This document shows positions 11,692 through 21,296 of a stretch of DNA of 64,000 nt, piece after piece (position 1 is the stretch's first letter; every line of letters begins with the position of its first letter). The notes beneath the pieces were generated by a model, which was not told where the DNA came from, did not search any database, and saw only the letters and a list, made by a program, of their open reading frames with translations. Source of the DNA: Frankia sp. QA3 (GTDB lineage Bacteria; Actinomycetota; Actinomycetes; Frankiales; Frankiaceae); the NCBI RefSeq assembly GCF_000262465.1, contig NZ_CM001489.1:113404-177403 (forward strand). The letters run 5' to 3'. The position numbers were made by a program, and so were the translations under genes.

Positions 11692-12975
11692 GTGGGCGCG
11701 AGGAGCAGGTACTGGCACGGCGGACGCCGCGGCGTACGGGCGGGAGCGGCGTTCTTAGTCCTCGGCCTGGCCTTGCTACCGGCGGCCTGCGGCAGCGGGA
11801 GCGGCGGCGACGACTCGGGCGGTTCGCCCGGGGCCACCGCGGCGACCGAGACGCTGCCGCCGGGCACGAAGGCGGCCGGCGCGCCGGTGAAGATCGGTTT
11901 CATCACCGCGGAGGGCGGCAGCGCGGTGTCGCTGCCCGAGGTCCGCGAGGGCGCGCAGGCGGCGGTGGCGTACGCCAACGGCCATCTCGGCGGCATCGGC
12001 GGCCGGCCCATCCAGCTCGTCGTCTGCAAGTCGCAGGAGGACGCGGCCACCGCCCGCACCTGCGCCAACGAGATGGTCGAGCAGAAGGTCACGGCGGTCG
12101 GCACCGGAACCACCGGCTTCGGTGACACCCTCGTGCCGGTCATCACCTCCGCGAAGATCCCGTACGTCACGGGCACCGCGACCGCCGGCGCCGAGTTCGC
12201 CACCGACGGGGTGTTCTCCTGGACCGGGGCCTTCCCCGCGACGCTCGGCGCGATGGCGACCTACGCCAAGGAGAAGGGGTACCACAAAGTCGCGCTGTTC
12301 GTCACCGACGTGCCGGCCGCGATCACCGGGGCCAACGCGCTGGGCAAGCCGGTGTTCCAGAAGTCCGGAGTGGGCCTGGACGTGATCTCGATCCCGCGGG
12401 GCTCGGCCGATGTCACCTCCCAGGTGACCTCGGCGGTCGGCAGGAAGCCGGACGCGCTCGCGCTCGTCGGTGACGCCACCCACTGCACGTCGGTGTTCAA
12501 GGCGTTCCAGGCCGTGGGCGCCACCCAGCCGAAGTTCGTCATCCAGCCGTGCGTGTCGAAGGCCGTCGACGACGCGGCGCCGGGCCAGCTCGACGGGTCG
12601 ACGGTGTTCACCCCGTCGGACACCGACTCCGACGACCCGGAGGCGAAGCTCTACCGGACGGTGATGGCCACCTACGCGCCGAAGACGCCGACCGACGGCT
12701 ACGCGGTCACCGGCTACCAGACGGTCCTCGGCCTCGCTCGGGCGCTCAAGGGCATCAGCGGTGAGGTCACCCCGGCGTCGGTGACCTCCACGCTGAAGGC
12801 GGCCAAGAACATCGTGATGCCGGCCGGGCATGGGCTGACGTTCTCCTGCGACGGCAGTGCCATCCCGAGCCTGAAGGCGCTGTGCTCGGCCAGCTCCGTC
12901 GAGGCGACCCTCGACGGCACCAAGGCCACCGACGTCCGGACGGTCGACGCGGCCAGCCTGTTCGCCGCCGGGTAG
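11692..12975 (+). CDS. Branched-chain-type ABC transporter substrate-binding lipoprotein
   Basis: A 427-residue extracellular solute-binding protein of the Leu/Ile/Val (Peripla_BP_6) family. The GTG start lies behind GATGGAGGAGTA. The N-terminus has an Arg-rich n-region, a hydrophobic stretch and the lipobox LLPAAC, so the mature protein is anchored to the membrane by a lipid on the cysteine, followed by a Gly/Ser/Asp-rich spacer. The body shows KIGFITAEGG and KVTAVGTGTTGFGDTLVPVITSAKIPYV. It would hand ligand to the LivHMG-LivF importer. It sits 457 bp downstream of livF with its own promoter, which allows it to be made in excess over the permease. Confidence 0.92.
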   Translation: MGARSRYWHGGRRGVRAGAAFLVLGLALLPAACGSGSGGDDSGGSPGATAATETLPPGTKAAGAPVKIGFITAEGGSAVSLPEVREGAQAAVAYANGHLGGIGGRPIQLVVCKSQEDAATARTCANEMVEQKVTAVGTGTTGFGDTLVPVITSAKIPYVTGTATAGAEFATDGVFSWTGAFPATLGAMATYAKEKGYHKVALFVTDVPAAITGANALGKPVFQKSGVGLDVISIPRGSADVTSQVTSAVGRKPDALALVGDATHCTSVFKAFQAVGATQPKFVIQPCVSKAVDDAAPGQLDGSTVFTPSDTDSDDPEAKLYRTVMATYAPKTPTDGYAVTGYQTVLGLARALKGISGEVTPASVTSTLKAAKNIVMPAGHGLTFSCDGSAIPSLKALCSASSVEATLDGTKATDVRTVDAASLFAAG

Positions 12976-12980
12976 ATCAT

Positions 12981-13018
12981 CGTCGTCTGCCCGCCGGGCA
13001 TCCGGCGGGCAGACGACG
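12981..13018. terminator. Perfect hairpin terminator, 17 bp stem
   Basis: Bases 12981-12997 pair exactly with 13002-13018 around the tetraloop GCAT. It begins six bases after the binding-protein stop. It is followed within two bases by a second perfect hairpin, and the downstream LuxR gene converges on it, so it may serve both strands. Confidence 0.8.
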
Positions 13019-13019
13019 A

Positions 13020-13060
13020 CGGGGGCTCGGATCGGACTGGTCGTCCGATCCGAGCCCCCG
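13020..13060. terminator. Second tandem perfect hairpin, 17 bp stem
   Basis: Bases 13020-13036 pair exactly with 13044-13060 around a 7-base loop. It forms a double terminator with the hairpin at 12981-13018 between converging genes. The following 230 bp up to the LuxR gene is low-complexity GGTGCCGGT-like sequence with no gene. Confidence 0.75.
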
Positions 13061-13295
13061 TGTCATGTTCCGGAGTGGTCGCGATCCGGCATGGAGGGAG
13101 TGCCGGAGCGGGCCGACGGACCGTGGCGTGGCCCGGGCGGGGCAGTGCCGGGTGGTGCCTGGGAGGGGCCGTCGGCGATGGTGCCGGAAGGTGCCGGTGG
13201 TGCTTGTGGCACCGTAGTGCCGGTATTGCGGACGTGGGTGGTGCGGGTACTGCGGGTGCCGCCGGGGCGGGTCCCGCCGCCGCGGGTGCCGCCGG

Positions 13296-13763
13296 TCAGT
13301 CCAGCAGACCGATCTGCCGGGCGGTGTGGACCGCGGCCGTCCGGTTACGCACCCCCATCTTGCGCATGATGCTGCGCATGTAGGTCTTGACCGTCTCGGC
13401 CCGGATGGTGAGCTGCTCCGCCGCCTCGACGTTGGAGCACCCCGTGGCCACCAGAGTGAGCACCTCCATCTCACGCAGGGTGAGGCGGAAGGGCGGTGGC
13501 TTCGCCGGGCTCGGCGCCACCGGCTCGCTGCGTAGCAGTGAGTAGATGCGCAGGATCTGGCGTCGCAGGTGGGGCGTCGTGAGCTGCGCGCTGAGCTCCA
13601 GCAGCTCGATCTGGGCCAGGCGAACCCGTTCCCGCTGGGTCCGCGCGTCGGTCGGTTGGTTGTCGGCGGTGAACGAACCCGACGCTCGGTCGAAGCCGGC
13701 GGCGGTCATCGTCCGGTGCAGGCGCACCTGCACAGCGGACGAGTCCGAGACCACTAGGCTCAT
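13296..13763 (-). CDS. LuxR-family helix-turn-helix regulator
   Basis: A 155-residue protein with a C-terminal LuxR (GerE) DNA-binding domain: LTLREMEVLTLVATGCSN, then AEQLTIRAETVKTYM and MRKMGVRNRTAAVHTARQIGLLD. The N-terminal 85 residues match no receiver or ligand domain I can recognise, so it may be a single-domain transcription factor or need a partner. ATG 13763 follows GGGAGAGGAG, a better start than the upstream GTG at 13784. It stands alone, converging with the binding-protein gene. Targets are not evident. Confidence 0.85.
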   Translation of the reverse strand: MSLVVSDSSAVQVRLHRTMTAAGFDRASGSFTADNQPTDARTQRERVRLAQIELLELSAQLTTPHLRRQILRIYSLLRSEPVAPSPAKPPPFRLTLREMEVLTLVATGCSNVEAAEQLTIRAETVKTYMRSIMRKMGVRNRTAAVHTARQIGLLD

Positions 13764-13784
13764 CGTGCTCCTCTCCCTGTCCAC

Positions 13785-16700
13785 TCCGGTTTACCCGACC
13801 GCTCCGGATGAGGATCACCGGTCAATCACCGGCAGTCCGGCAGATTCATCCGAGGGTCGGGCAGGGGATCAGCCGTACACCACCTTTGTGGGTGGCCATG
13901 CATGGCCCGACCCCGGGTGAAGTGGCGCGCCGCCACACCAACTCCCTCCGGGCTCGGCATGCCTTCGCCGGGCCCCCACTGTCGGCTACATCGAAAAGGT
14001 TATCCCGCCGCCCGCCCATGCCGTCAATGCCGCCCGCTCCGATGTGCGAGAACTGACTCTCGCGGCGTGGGGGAAGACCCAATGAGGATCCTGATCCCCT
14101 CCCCCGAACGGGGGCCCGTCCGGTGCTGCTGGTCACGCCGCCGCTCGCACGTCCCATCGGTTTGCGAGGGGCACGGAAGGAGATTCATGGGGCCACCTGG
14201 ACGAGCGAGTTGCCGACGCGGGGGCCGGCGACGAAAACGGCTCCGCCAGGTTATCCGATGAGCCCCTGTGTTTATTAGGCGGGCCGGGGGCCGGCCGAGG
14301 CGGGCGGATGCACGGGAATCCGCCCATCGTCACCCCTGGAATGGGTGGCACTGGCCGCAGTCCTGATCTTCGGGGAGATCCGCAAACTCCGGCGCCTGGA
14401 CCGCGGCGGTTACGGCGACATCTACGTTGCCGCCGTGGTCCGCTCGGACGAGCAGTTCGTAGCACATCCAGGTGTTCGATGCTCCCGACCCGGCCAACTT
14501 CAGGGCCCCGGACGGGCCGTCACCGGCGGCCGGCGTGCGGATGGCCGGAGCCTGGCGGCCGACGGCGAGACGATCCGGCCACCCGCCCCGGGCGGTCCGT
14601 TCGCCGCCGGTGGGCCGGGGCCCGGTCGCCGGGCTCCCCTGGTGACCTCGGTTGGCCGGCGCGGGCCCCCGTCCCCTCCGGGTGCGCCCACGGTCGCGCT
14701 GGTCGTGTCGCTGGGAGCCTTCCTGGCCGTGGTCGGCCCTGCCTCGGGGAGCGCCATCCGTCGTCGCCGGTTCGATCGGCATCACGGACCGCGCCCTGGC
14801 ATCCGGCGGCAACGGGCTGGGCCGGTCCCGGCGGCCTCGGTGGGTCCGGGCGGTGCCGGCGCGGGGACCGGCACCCGTCCCCGCAGCCCGGCCCGGCGAG
14901 AGGATCGTCGAGCCCACGGCCGACGTCTCCCGGCCCCGACCTCGTCGGCGATTTCTCGAGGGTCGCCGTTCCCTTGTCGGCGAACCGTTGCGCCGGCCTC
15001 ACTCAATGGGCACGGACAACTTTCGCAGCTCGACGGCGCCGGATGATTTCGGCCGCCTGCCCGCCGGCGGCGGCTTTCCCGCACGGGCCGAATGCGGCGC
15101 AGCTGCGGGTCGCCGAGGTTCGTGCTTCCGGTCTGCGACGAGAAGGAGATGGGTGAACGCGACGTGTGCCGCCCGCCCGCGTATAAAACACCGTCCTGAA
15201 GGCCGGGGAAGGACGTGTTGAAATTGCGGTAGGAGGGAGTGCGGACTGAATGATTGTGAGCGACGACCCGCCGTCGATGAAACCATCCGGTATCGAGTCC
15301 GTGACCGTTCGGGGTCGACGGTCCCCCGCCCTGATCGAGGTCTTGTTCTCGCGCGGAATCAGGCGTCTCTCGCGCTGAAACCAGATAGTCCTCCCGGTAG
15401 ATCCGAGCGGATTTATCCGCCGGTGGAGCCGCTGCTGTCCAGGAACCACCGGGTCGTCGTCGAATGCCGGCCGCGGTGGGGCGGCCGGTCGACCGGGACG
15501 CAGCCGGGAGAATCACCTCCTGCCGCTACGACAGCCTGCCGCGCAGGTTCTCCCCAGGACGTCGGGGCGCGGGTTCAGGGCGGTGCGGGGCGGCCTGGCC
15601 CGGCTGTTACCGTCCGAGGGCGACAAACCGTCACCGGTTCAGCGGCCCCGGCTGCCGCGGGCTGGCGGGCCGCGCCCGCCGGCGGACCGGCGAGGTGCCC
15701 GACGACTGGGTGGACGACCCGCAGCCGGGGTGGCGACGTCGTCGGCCCGACGCCGGAGTACCCGGGGATGCCGAGGGGCTCCGTTACGCATCCTCGCTGG
15801 TCAGGCGCGCGACGGGCGGCCTGCCGAGCCGGTGGCGGCACGGCGGACCACGGTGGATTGAGGGCTCGGCTCGGTCCCGCGGCGGTCCTGGGCACGCTCG
15901 CCACGCTGGCATGCGTCGTCGTCCGCGCCTCGGTCGGAGAGGTCATGTCGACCTTCCTGGCCATCGCACTGTCCCGGTGCCGCGCGCTGGTGAGAAACAC
16001 CGGGGCGAGCCGGCGGTGCACGTTCCGTCCCGCCGGTCGGCGCGGAGATGTCCGTCGGTTCGGGGCGACCGCGATGGAGCGCGCCGCAGTCTGATCAACT
16101 CGACGGTGGCGACCGCATTCTCCCCCCGCCGCGGTGGGTTCCGCCGCTGCTCCCGGAGATTGTCATCGTGCTGGTCAGGGGCCTTTTGACCACCATCTTC
16201 CGGTGGGTGCTCCGGTGGGTGTGGAGGTTCGTCCGGAGTCTGTCTGAGTGTCTGTCGCGTTCCGGGTGGGCCAGTGTCGAGAATGCGGCGTCGGGTGGGG
16301 CGGAGGTCGGTTCCGCGCCGGGAATCGGTGCGCGCGGCGATAGTGGCGCCCGCAATCCGGGGGCGTTCACGGGTTGTCGGCACCACGCGTGGTGTCATCG
16401 GGTTGTCCCCTGCTTGTGATTGTGTGGTCACGTCGGTCGGGGTACGGACGATGGCGGGATCCGGTGGCACCGACGCTGTGGTCGTCGGTCTTGTGCGCAT
16501 CGCGGGGATGCGAGTGCCCGGCGTGACATCGCGGCGCCGACGCGAGCATTGCCCGGGGGACCAATTGGCAGGGTGATGGCCTCGACGGCGCCTTCGATCC
16601 CGGCGGGCAACCGCCATGAGCTCCGGCCTGAGGCCGAGTTCGGTGGCCGCTGGGAGGTGCGTGCGGGCAGACGCCAGGTGAATCCCGTCGGACTCGCCGG

Positions 16701-16890
16701 CTGCCCGCCGGTCCTGGTGGGTGTTCGTTCTGGCAGACGTCCGTGGCCAGGGGCGGTTGGGTAGGATATCTTTGTGCACTGAGTTAGAGATGTCGAGGTG
16801 TGCCGCCCAGGGGGTCGCATCCTCGTCGCGCGGCGCCAGCTCGGGCCGCCGGTGGTCGGACGGCCACGCCGATTACGAGGAGGCACCGAC
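13785..16890. other. Gene-poor stretch of about 3 kb
   Basis: Many overlapping open frames exist on both strands, but none shows a conserved domain, a consistent ribosome binding site or natural amino acid composition; they are Arg/Gly/Pro-rich by-products of high GC. A plus-strand frame near 16160-16250 encodes one hydrophobic segment (LLPEIVIVLVRGLLTTIF) that could be a remnant. The AT content is locally higher around 15180-15400. The last 130 bases before the enoyl-CoA hydratase hold an AT-rich promoter candidate with GGATATCTTTG at 16767-16777. I read the stretch as decayed DNA. Confidence 0.5.
15192..15215 (+). mobile_element. Possible right-end remnant of an IS200/IS605-type (TnpB) element
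   Basis: CGTCCT-gaaggccgggga-AGGACG followed by TGTTGAA resembles the hairpin and end sequence found downstream of tnpB genes, where the omega-RNA scaffold ends. No TnpB or TnpA coding sequence is visible upstream, so at most this is a leftover end. Identification is from memory of such ends and is weak. Confidence 0.25.
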
Positions 16891-17676
16891 ATGCCAGCCG
16901 AGGTACCCGTGCTGACCAGCGTCCTCGCCACCCTGGGTGATGATCACGTTCTCACCCTCACGCTCAACCGGCCCGAGCGGCTCAACTCGTTCAACCAGGA
17001 GGTGCTGGACGACTTCCGGGCGATCTGGGACTTCGCCGCCGTCACCGACGACGTGCACGTCGTCGTCCTGCGGGCGCAGGGCGAGCGCGCCTTCAGCACC
17101 GGCGTCGACGTGGTCGAGGGCTACGACCTCGCGCCGGAGCCGCTCAGGCAGGTCGACCCGGCCAACTACCTGTCCCCGAAGTTCAACCAGTGCTGGAAGC
17201 CACTGGTGTGCGCGGTGCACGGCATGGCCGCGGGTGGGGCGCTGTACTGGCTGAACGAGGCCGACATCATCATCGCCGGTGAGGACGCGACCTTCTTCGA
17301 TCCGCATGTCACCTTCGGGATGACCGCGGCGCTGGAGCCGATCGGGCTGGCGCGGCGCATCCCGATCGGCGAGGTGCTGCGCATGGCGCTGCTCGGCAAC
17401 GACGAGCGGATGTCGGCCCGGCGCGCCCACGAGATCGGGTTCGTCAGCGAGGTCGTCCCTCGTGACCGGCTGTGGCCGCGGGCGCAGGACATCGCGGAGC
17501 GCATCGCCCGGCACCCGACCGTGGCGGTCCAGCAGACCGTACGGGCGATCTGGGAGTCCCTGGACTCCACGCGGACGCAGGCCCTGCGCACCGGCCTGCT
17601 CTACGTGCAGGTCGCGACCCCGCCGGGCACGTCACGCACCCAGCCGGCGACCCGTGGCGGGTATGAGGTGCGGTGA
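16891..17676 (+). CDS. Enoyl-CoA hydratase/isomerase family protein (crotonase)
   Basis: A 261-residue crotonase-fold enzyme. ATG 16891 follows GAGGAGG. The CoA-binding and oxyanion-hole segments are visible as RAFSTGVDV (near 66) and HGMAAGGALYWLNEADIIIAG (near 110), with DPHVTFGM after. The first catalytic glutamate position of classic hydratases (helix after the second oxyanion Gly) reads as Leu/Tyr/Trp here, so hydratase activity is not assured and other crotonase reactions such as isomerisation or hydrolysis are possible. It precedes a FadR-type regulator on the same strand and fits the acyl-CoA theme of the first part of the window. Confidence 0.86.
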   Translation: MPAEVPVLTSVLATLGDDHVLTLTLNRPERLNSFNQEVLDDFRAIWDFAAVTDDVHVVVLRAQGERAFSTGVDVVEGYDLAPEPLRQVDPANYLSPKFNQCWKPLVCAVHGMAAGGALYWLNEADIIIAGEDATFFDPHVTFGMTAALEPIGLARRIPIGEVLRMALLGNDERMSARRAHEIGFVSEVVPRDRLWPRAQDIAERIARHPTVAVQQTVRAIWESLDSTRTQALRTGLLYVQVATPPGTSRTQPATRGGYEVR

Positions 17677-17685
17677 TGGTCACGT

Positions 17686-17703
17686 CGGCGGGCGCCCCCG
17701 CCG
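17686..17703 (+). terminator. Short hairpin after the crotonase gene
   Basis: CGGCGGG-cgcc-CCCGCCG, a 7 bp perfect GC stem 9 bases after the stop codon. Confidence 0.35.
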
Positions 17704-17780
17704 CTCGGTCCGGCCTGGCAGGTATCGTTTTGCGACCGGGCGCGCATCCCGGGTCACGGGCGTCGCAATCGGCTCAAAGC

Positions 17781-17820
17781 TAACTAGGTTTACTCTGTAG
17801 TACCGTAGGATTGGTACCGT
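17781..17820 (+). promoter_or_regulatory. AT-rich promoter/operator region of the GntR gene
   Basis: Contains GTTTAC (17788-17793), the hexamer shared with both liv promoters, and the inverted repeat GTACC-gtaggatt-GGTAC (17800-17817). FadR-type regulators often bind short inverted repeats in their own promoters, so autoregulation is plausible. Elements were found by eye. Confidence 0.4.
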
Positions 17821-17913
17821 GACCCTGCGGCCCTGGCAGGGATCGCGGCAGTGGTCCGCAGCATCCGAGGTCCGCAGCATCCGACGTTCCGTGCGACGCG
17901 AGGAGTCGATCCC

Positions 17914-18711
17914 ATGGCCGCCCCGGTCTTCTCTCTGCCGGAGGGCCGGTCCGGGGCCGACGTGCGGTCCCCGAAGACGGCCGAGCTGCTCACCCGCAGG
18001 CTGCGACGAATGATCGTCACCGGGGAACTGCGCGACGGCGACTACCTGCCCCGCGAAGCCGAGCTCATGGCCCACTTCGGGGTCTCCCGCCCGACGCTGC
18101 GCGAGGCCGTGCGGGTGCTGGAGGCCGAGTCCCTCGTCGAGGTCCGGCGCGGCTCCCGTACCGGCGCCCGCATCCGGGTACCAGGCCCCGAGATGGTCGC
18201 CCGCCCGGCCGGGCTGCTGCTCGCCGTCGCGGGCACCACCCTCGGTGAAGTGCTCACCGCGCGCCTCGGCATCGAACCGCTGGCCGCCTGGCTGGTCGCC
18301 GATCGAGGCTCCGACGACGCGATCGAGGCCCTCGTCACCGCGCTCGACGACCTGACCGCCAACCTGGCCGACGACCCGAGCGGTGCCACCGCCGGAGCGG
18401 GGTTCGCCCGGTTCCACGAGGTCGTCGTCGAGCAGTCCGGCAACCGCGCGCTCGTGGTCACGGCCGGCATGATTCAGGAGATCCTCGCGCGGCACATGGC
18501 GACCGCGACGAGGACGCACTACGAGTCCGAGCCGGACGAGGTGCAGCTGCAGTACCGCCGGGCGGTCAGGGCGTACGAGAAGCTGATCACCCTCGTGCGG
18601 GCCGGCGAGGCCGACGAGGCGGAGCGGTTCTGGCGGCGCCACCTGATCTCCGCCAACGAGTCGCTGCTGCGCGGCTTCGACGCCGCCGCCGTCATCGACA
18701 TCATCGAGTAG
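17914..18711 (+). CDS. GntR-family regulator, FadR (FCD) type
   Basis: A 265-residue repressor/activator. The N-terminal winged helix runs from about 20 to 85 (TAELLTRRLRRMIVTGELRDGDYLPREAELMAHFGVSRPTL is the recognition region, split here as RRMIVTGELRDGD and FGVSRPTLREAVRVLE). The C-terminal FCD ligand domain follows, with the metal/acid-binding helices containing ARFHEVVVEQSGN and a late histidine in RRHLISANE. ATG 17914 has GAGGAG upstream. The family senses acyl-CoAs, carboxylates or sugar acids. Neighbouring crotonase and the shared GTTTAC motif make fatty-acid or Liv-transporter control reasonable (inference). Confidence 0.9.
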   Translation: MAAPVFSLPEGRSGADVRSPKTAELLTRRLRRMIVTGELRDGDYLPREAELMAHFGVSRPTLREAVRVLEAESLVEVRRGSRTGARIRVPGPEMVARPAGLLLAVAGTTLGEVLTARLGIEPLAAWLVADRGSDDAIEALVTALDDLTANLADDPSGATAGAGFARFHEVVVEQSGNRALVVTAGMIQEILARHMATATRTHYESEPDEVQLQYRRAVRAYEKLITLVRAGEADEAERFWRRHLISANESLLRGFDAAAVIDIIE

Positions 18712-18917
18712 CCCGGGGCAGGGCCGGGTCCACCCCGTCCCGCCGATCCGGGCGCCTGGGCGAGCGCCGCAGCCGGGCGGCCCGGCCCGGCGACCCCAAA
18801 GTGTGGCCAGCGGTGCGCCGGGGGAGGATTAGCGGGCAGGCCGGAGCATCGGTGTCCCGGACCGGCGAAGCGCGGCCGCGGGCCGCCGTCGATGCGCGGG
18901 GGGAGGGCGGCGCAGAG

Positions 18918-20684
18918 GTGGGACTGCGGGCAGGTCGCGCGGTCCGTGCGCTGCGGGCCCGCTGGCCGGGTCGGAGCCGGCCGCTCACTGCCTCGTGCGT
19001 GGCCGCGGGACCGTCCCACGGCCGCTCCAGGCCAGGCCGCCCTGAGGTCTCCGAGCTGCCGCTGGCCCTGGCCGGCGCCGGGGTCGGCGTGTGGAGCTGG
19101 GAGCTGGCCAGCGGTCGGCTCGTCTGCGACGAACAGGCGGCCGCGCTGAGCGGTCTCGCCCCGGGCGAGTTCGACGGGACCATCGACGCCGCCTTCGCCG
19201 TGGTCCACCCGGATGACGTGGCGGGCGTGCGCAGGGCGATGTCCGGCGCTGCCCGCACCGCCGGCGCCGTCCTGGAGGAGTACCGGGTCCGGCGCCCCGA
19301 CGGCTCGATCCGCTGGGTCCAGGCCCGGGGGGCCGTGCTGCGCGACGAGACGGACGGCGCGGCCCGGATGGTCGGGTTGGTCGGCGACGTCAGCCCCGTG
19401 CAGACGGACCGCGACGGCGCGGGCCCGGGGTCCACGGTGCTCTGGCGCGCCGCCCGACTGCTCGACGTCACCCACGCGCTCGGGCGGGCCCTGACCGTCG
19501 ACGAGCTCGGCGACGTGGTCGTGCACACCGCCACCGCCGACCTCGGGATCGTCTTCGCCGCGGTCCTGCTCCACGGCGACGACGGCGAGCCGTACCGCAG
19601 CATCGTGCACCCGGCGACCTCGCCGGTCCTCGCGATGTGGCAGGCCCTGCCGGTCCGCGGGCCGGCCGCCGCCGCCGACGTCGTGCGCGACCGGCGGCCC
19701 CGCTATCACCGCAGCCGGGCCGAGTACCTCGCCGACTACCCGGACCGGGACGAGACCGTGCGGGTCCTCGGACTGAACGCCTGCGCCCACCTGCCGCTGG
19801 TCGTCTCCGATCGGCTCATCGGCGTCCTCGTGCTCGTCTGGGGCGTGTCCCGCGACTTCGACCCGGGCGATCAGGCGTTCCTGCAGACCCTCGCCGGGAT
19901 CTGCGCCCACGCCTTCGAGCGGGCCCGGCTGTACGAGCGCCAGACGACGCTGGTCGCCGTCCTGCAACGGGCGATCCTGCCGCAGCGGCTGCCCGATCCG
20001 TCCGGGGTGCGCCTCAGCGCCCGGTACCTGCCGGCGAGCCGGGACGTCGGCATCGGCGGCGACTGGTACGACGCCATCGTGCTGCCGGACGGCGAGCTCA
20101 TGCTCGTGGTCGGGGACGTCGGCGGCCACGGCCTCGGCGCGATCGCGATCATGGCGGAGCTCTACCAGGCCACCCGGGCGTACGCGTTGCAGGGGCGGAG
20201 CCCGGCGGAGATCACCACCCAGCTCGCCGCGAACCTCGCCGGTCAGGGCGACGAGGCGCTGGCCACCGCCGTCGTCGCCCGCCTCACGCCCGGCGAGCGG
20301 CGGCTGACCTGGTCCTGCGCGGGACACCCGCCACCGCTGCTGATCGCCGGGCGGTCCACGCGTTACCTCGACCAGGTGCACGGCCCGATCCTCGGCGCGG
20401 CGCCGGGCCACCGGTACGGGCAGAGCGTGCTGTCGCTGCCGCCCGGCTGCCGGCTGCTGCTCTACAGCGACGGGCTGGTGGAACGGCGGGGGACGTCCCT
20501 GTCGGAGCGCCTCGACGCGTTCGCCGCCGCCGCGGGCGCCGGGCCTGCACCCGGCCCCGGCCCGGCAGGCGGGTCCGGGCCCGGCGGCGGGCTGGAGGAC
20601 CTGTGCGAAGGGATCCTGGCGGAGATCGCCGCCCCGTCCGGGCGCGACGACGACGTCTGCCTGCTCGCCGTCGGCCTGGACTGA
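18918..20684 (+). CDS. PAS-GAF-PP2C (SpoIIE-type) serine phosphatase
   Basis: A 588-residue cytosolic sensor phosphatase if read from GTG 18918 (GGGAGGG upstream); the frame is open from 18801 and GTG 18852 is an alternative. A PAS fold spans about 45-145 (GVWSWELASGRLVCDEQAAALSG, split as WSWELASGRLVCD and HPDDVAGVRRAM), a GAF domain about 170-320 and the SpoIIE/PP2C domain about 340-585. Metal-binding motifs GGDWYDA and VVGDVGGHG, plus CAGHPPPLL and LYSDGLVE, are intact, so it should be an active Mn-dependent phosphatase. Such proteins release sigma factors by dephosphorylating anti-anti-sigma factors. No sigma or anti-sigma gene is next to it. Confidence 0.88.
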   Translation: MGLRAGRAVRALRARWPGRSRPLTASCVAAGPSHGRSRPGRPEVSELPLALAGAGVGVWSWELASGRLVCDEQAAALSGLAPGEFDGTIDAAFAVVHPDDVAGVRRAMSGAARTAGAVLEEYRVRRPDGSIRWVQARGAVLRDETDGAARMVGLVGDVSPVQTDRDGAGPGSTVLWRAARLLDVTHALGRALTVDELGDVVVHTATADLGIVFAAVLLHGDDGEPYRSIVHPATSPVLAMWQALPVRGPAAAADVVRDRRPRYHRSRAEYLADYPDRDETVRVLGLNACAHLPLVVSDRLIGVLVLVWGVSRDFDPGDQAFLQTLAGICAHAFERARLYERQTTLVAVLQRAILPQRLPDPSGVRLSARYLPASRDVGIGGDWYDAIVLPDGELMLVVGDVGGHGLGAIAIMAELYQATRAYALQGRSPAEITTQLAANLAGQGDEALATAVVARLTPGERRLTWSCAGHPPPLLIAGRSTRYLDQVHGPILGAAPGHRYGQSVLSLPPGCRLLLYSDGLVERRGTSLSERLDAFAAAAGAGPAPGPGPAGGSGPGGGLEDLCEGILAEIAAPSGRDDDVCLLAVGLD

Positions 20685-20713
20685 CGCCGGTTCGCCCGGC
20701 CGGCCGTCGCCGG

Positions 20714-20781
20714 CGGCGTCAGGAGCGGGTCGGCGTCAGGAGCGGGTCGGCGTCAGGAATGGGTCGGCGTCAGGAGTGGGC
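20714..20781. repeat. 17 bp tandem repeat, four copies, crossing a stop codon
   Basis: Four consecutive copies of CGGCGTCAGGAGCGGGT (20714, 20731, 20748, 20765), the last two with one to two changes. The last copy covers the stop codon of the PPOX gene on the minus strand. Confidence 0.85.
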
Positions 20782-21243
20782 GACGACCCGGCCGGTCATC
20801 GACTCGGGCAGGATGCGCACCCAGTGCGGGTGCTCGATGCGGTCCGCCCATGGGGCGAGCCCGGTCTCCTCCAGCCTGGCCAGCGTCTGCGGGTCGTTGA
20901 CCGCAGCCGCCCTGCCGTTGATCAGGACGCTCCAGCCCGTGCGGGCCACCGGGTCCTGGCCGTCGACCTCGAACCCGACGGCACCCTCCTCGAGCGCCGC
21001 GGACAGCTTGGAGCCGGTGGCCGTCCGGAAGGCGATGGCGTCCCCGTCCAGCACGTAGTTCACCGGCAGGACGAGGATCTCCCCGTCCGCGCGGAACGCG
21101 ACCCGGCCCACCTGCTCGCCGGCGAGCAGCCACAGGCACGTCGCCGCGGGCAGGACCCCACCTCCGGCGTGGTCGAGGGTGACGGCCGTCTTGTCGCTGG
21201 CGCTGGCGGTGAAATCTGGCGCACCCACACTCGTCGATGTCAT
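20770..21243 (-). CDS. Pyridoxamine 5-prime-phosphate oxidase family protein
   Basis: A 157-residue split-barrel flavin-binding protein of the PPOX class. ATG 21243 is preceded by GAGGGG. Visible are the start of the barrel (WLLAGEQVGRVAF), the strand pair EILVLPVNYVLDGDAIAFRT with GSKL, and VGFEVDGQDPVARTGWSVLINGRA, split by short loops. Family members bind FMN or F420 and act as reductases or simply as flavin-binding proteins. True PNP oxidase activity is unlikely because the C-terminal PNPOx signature is absent. A 17 bp tandem repeat runs through its stop codon. Confidence 0.82.
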   Translation of the reverse strand: MTSTSVGAPDFTASASDKTAVTLDHAGGGVLPAATCLWLLAGEQVGRVAFRADGEILVLPVNYVLDGDAIAFRTATGSKLSAALEEGAVGFEVDGQDPVARTGWSVLINGRAAAVNDPQTLARLEETGLAPWADRIEHPHWVRILPESMTGRVVAHS

Positions 21244-21296
21244 CGTGTGTTCCCCTCGTCCGCTGGGTGGGCGTCCGGACCGACGGGGCGCCCGGA

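Noticed and set aside
14308..16779. Several 150-280 codon frames on both strands
   Set aside because: Mutually overlapping, Arg/Gly-rich, no ribosome binding site or domain.
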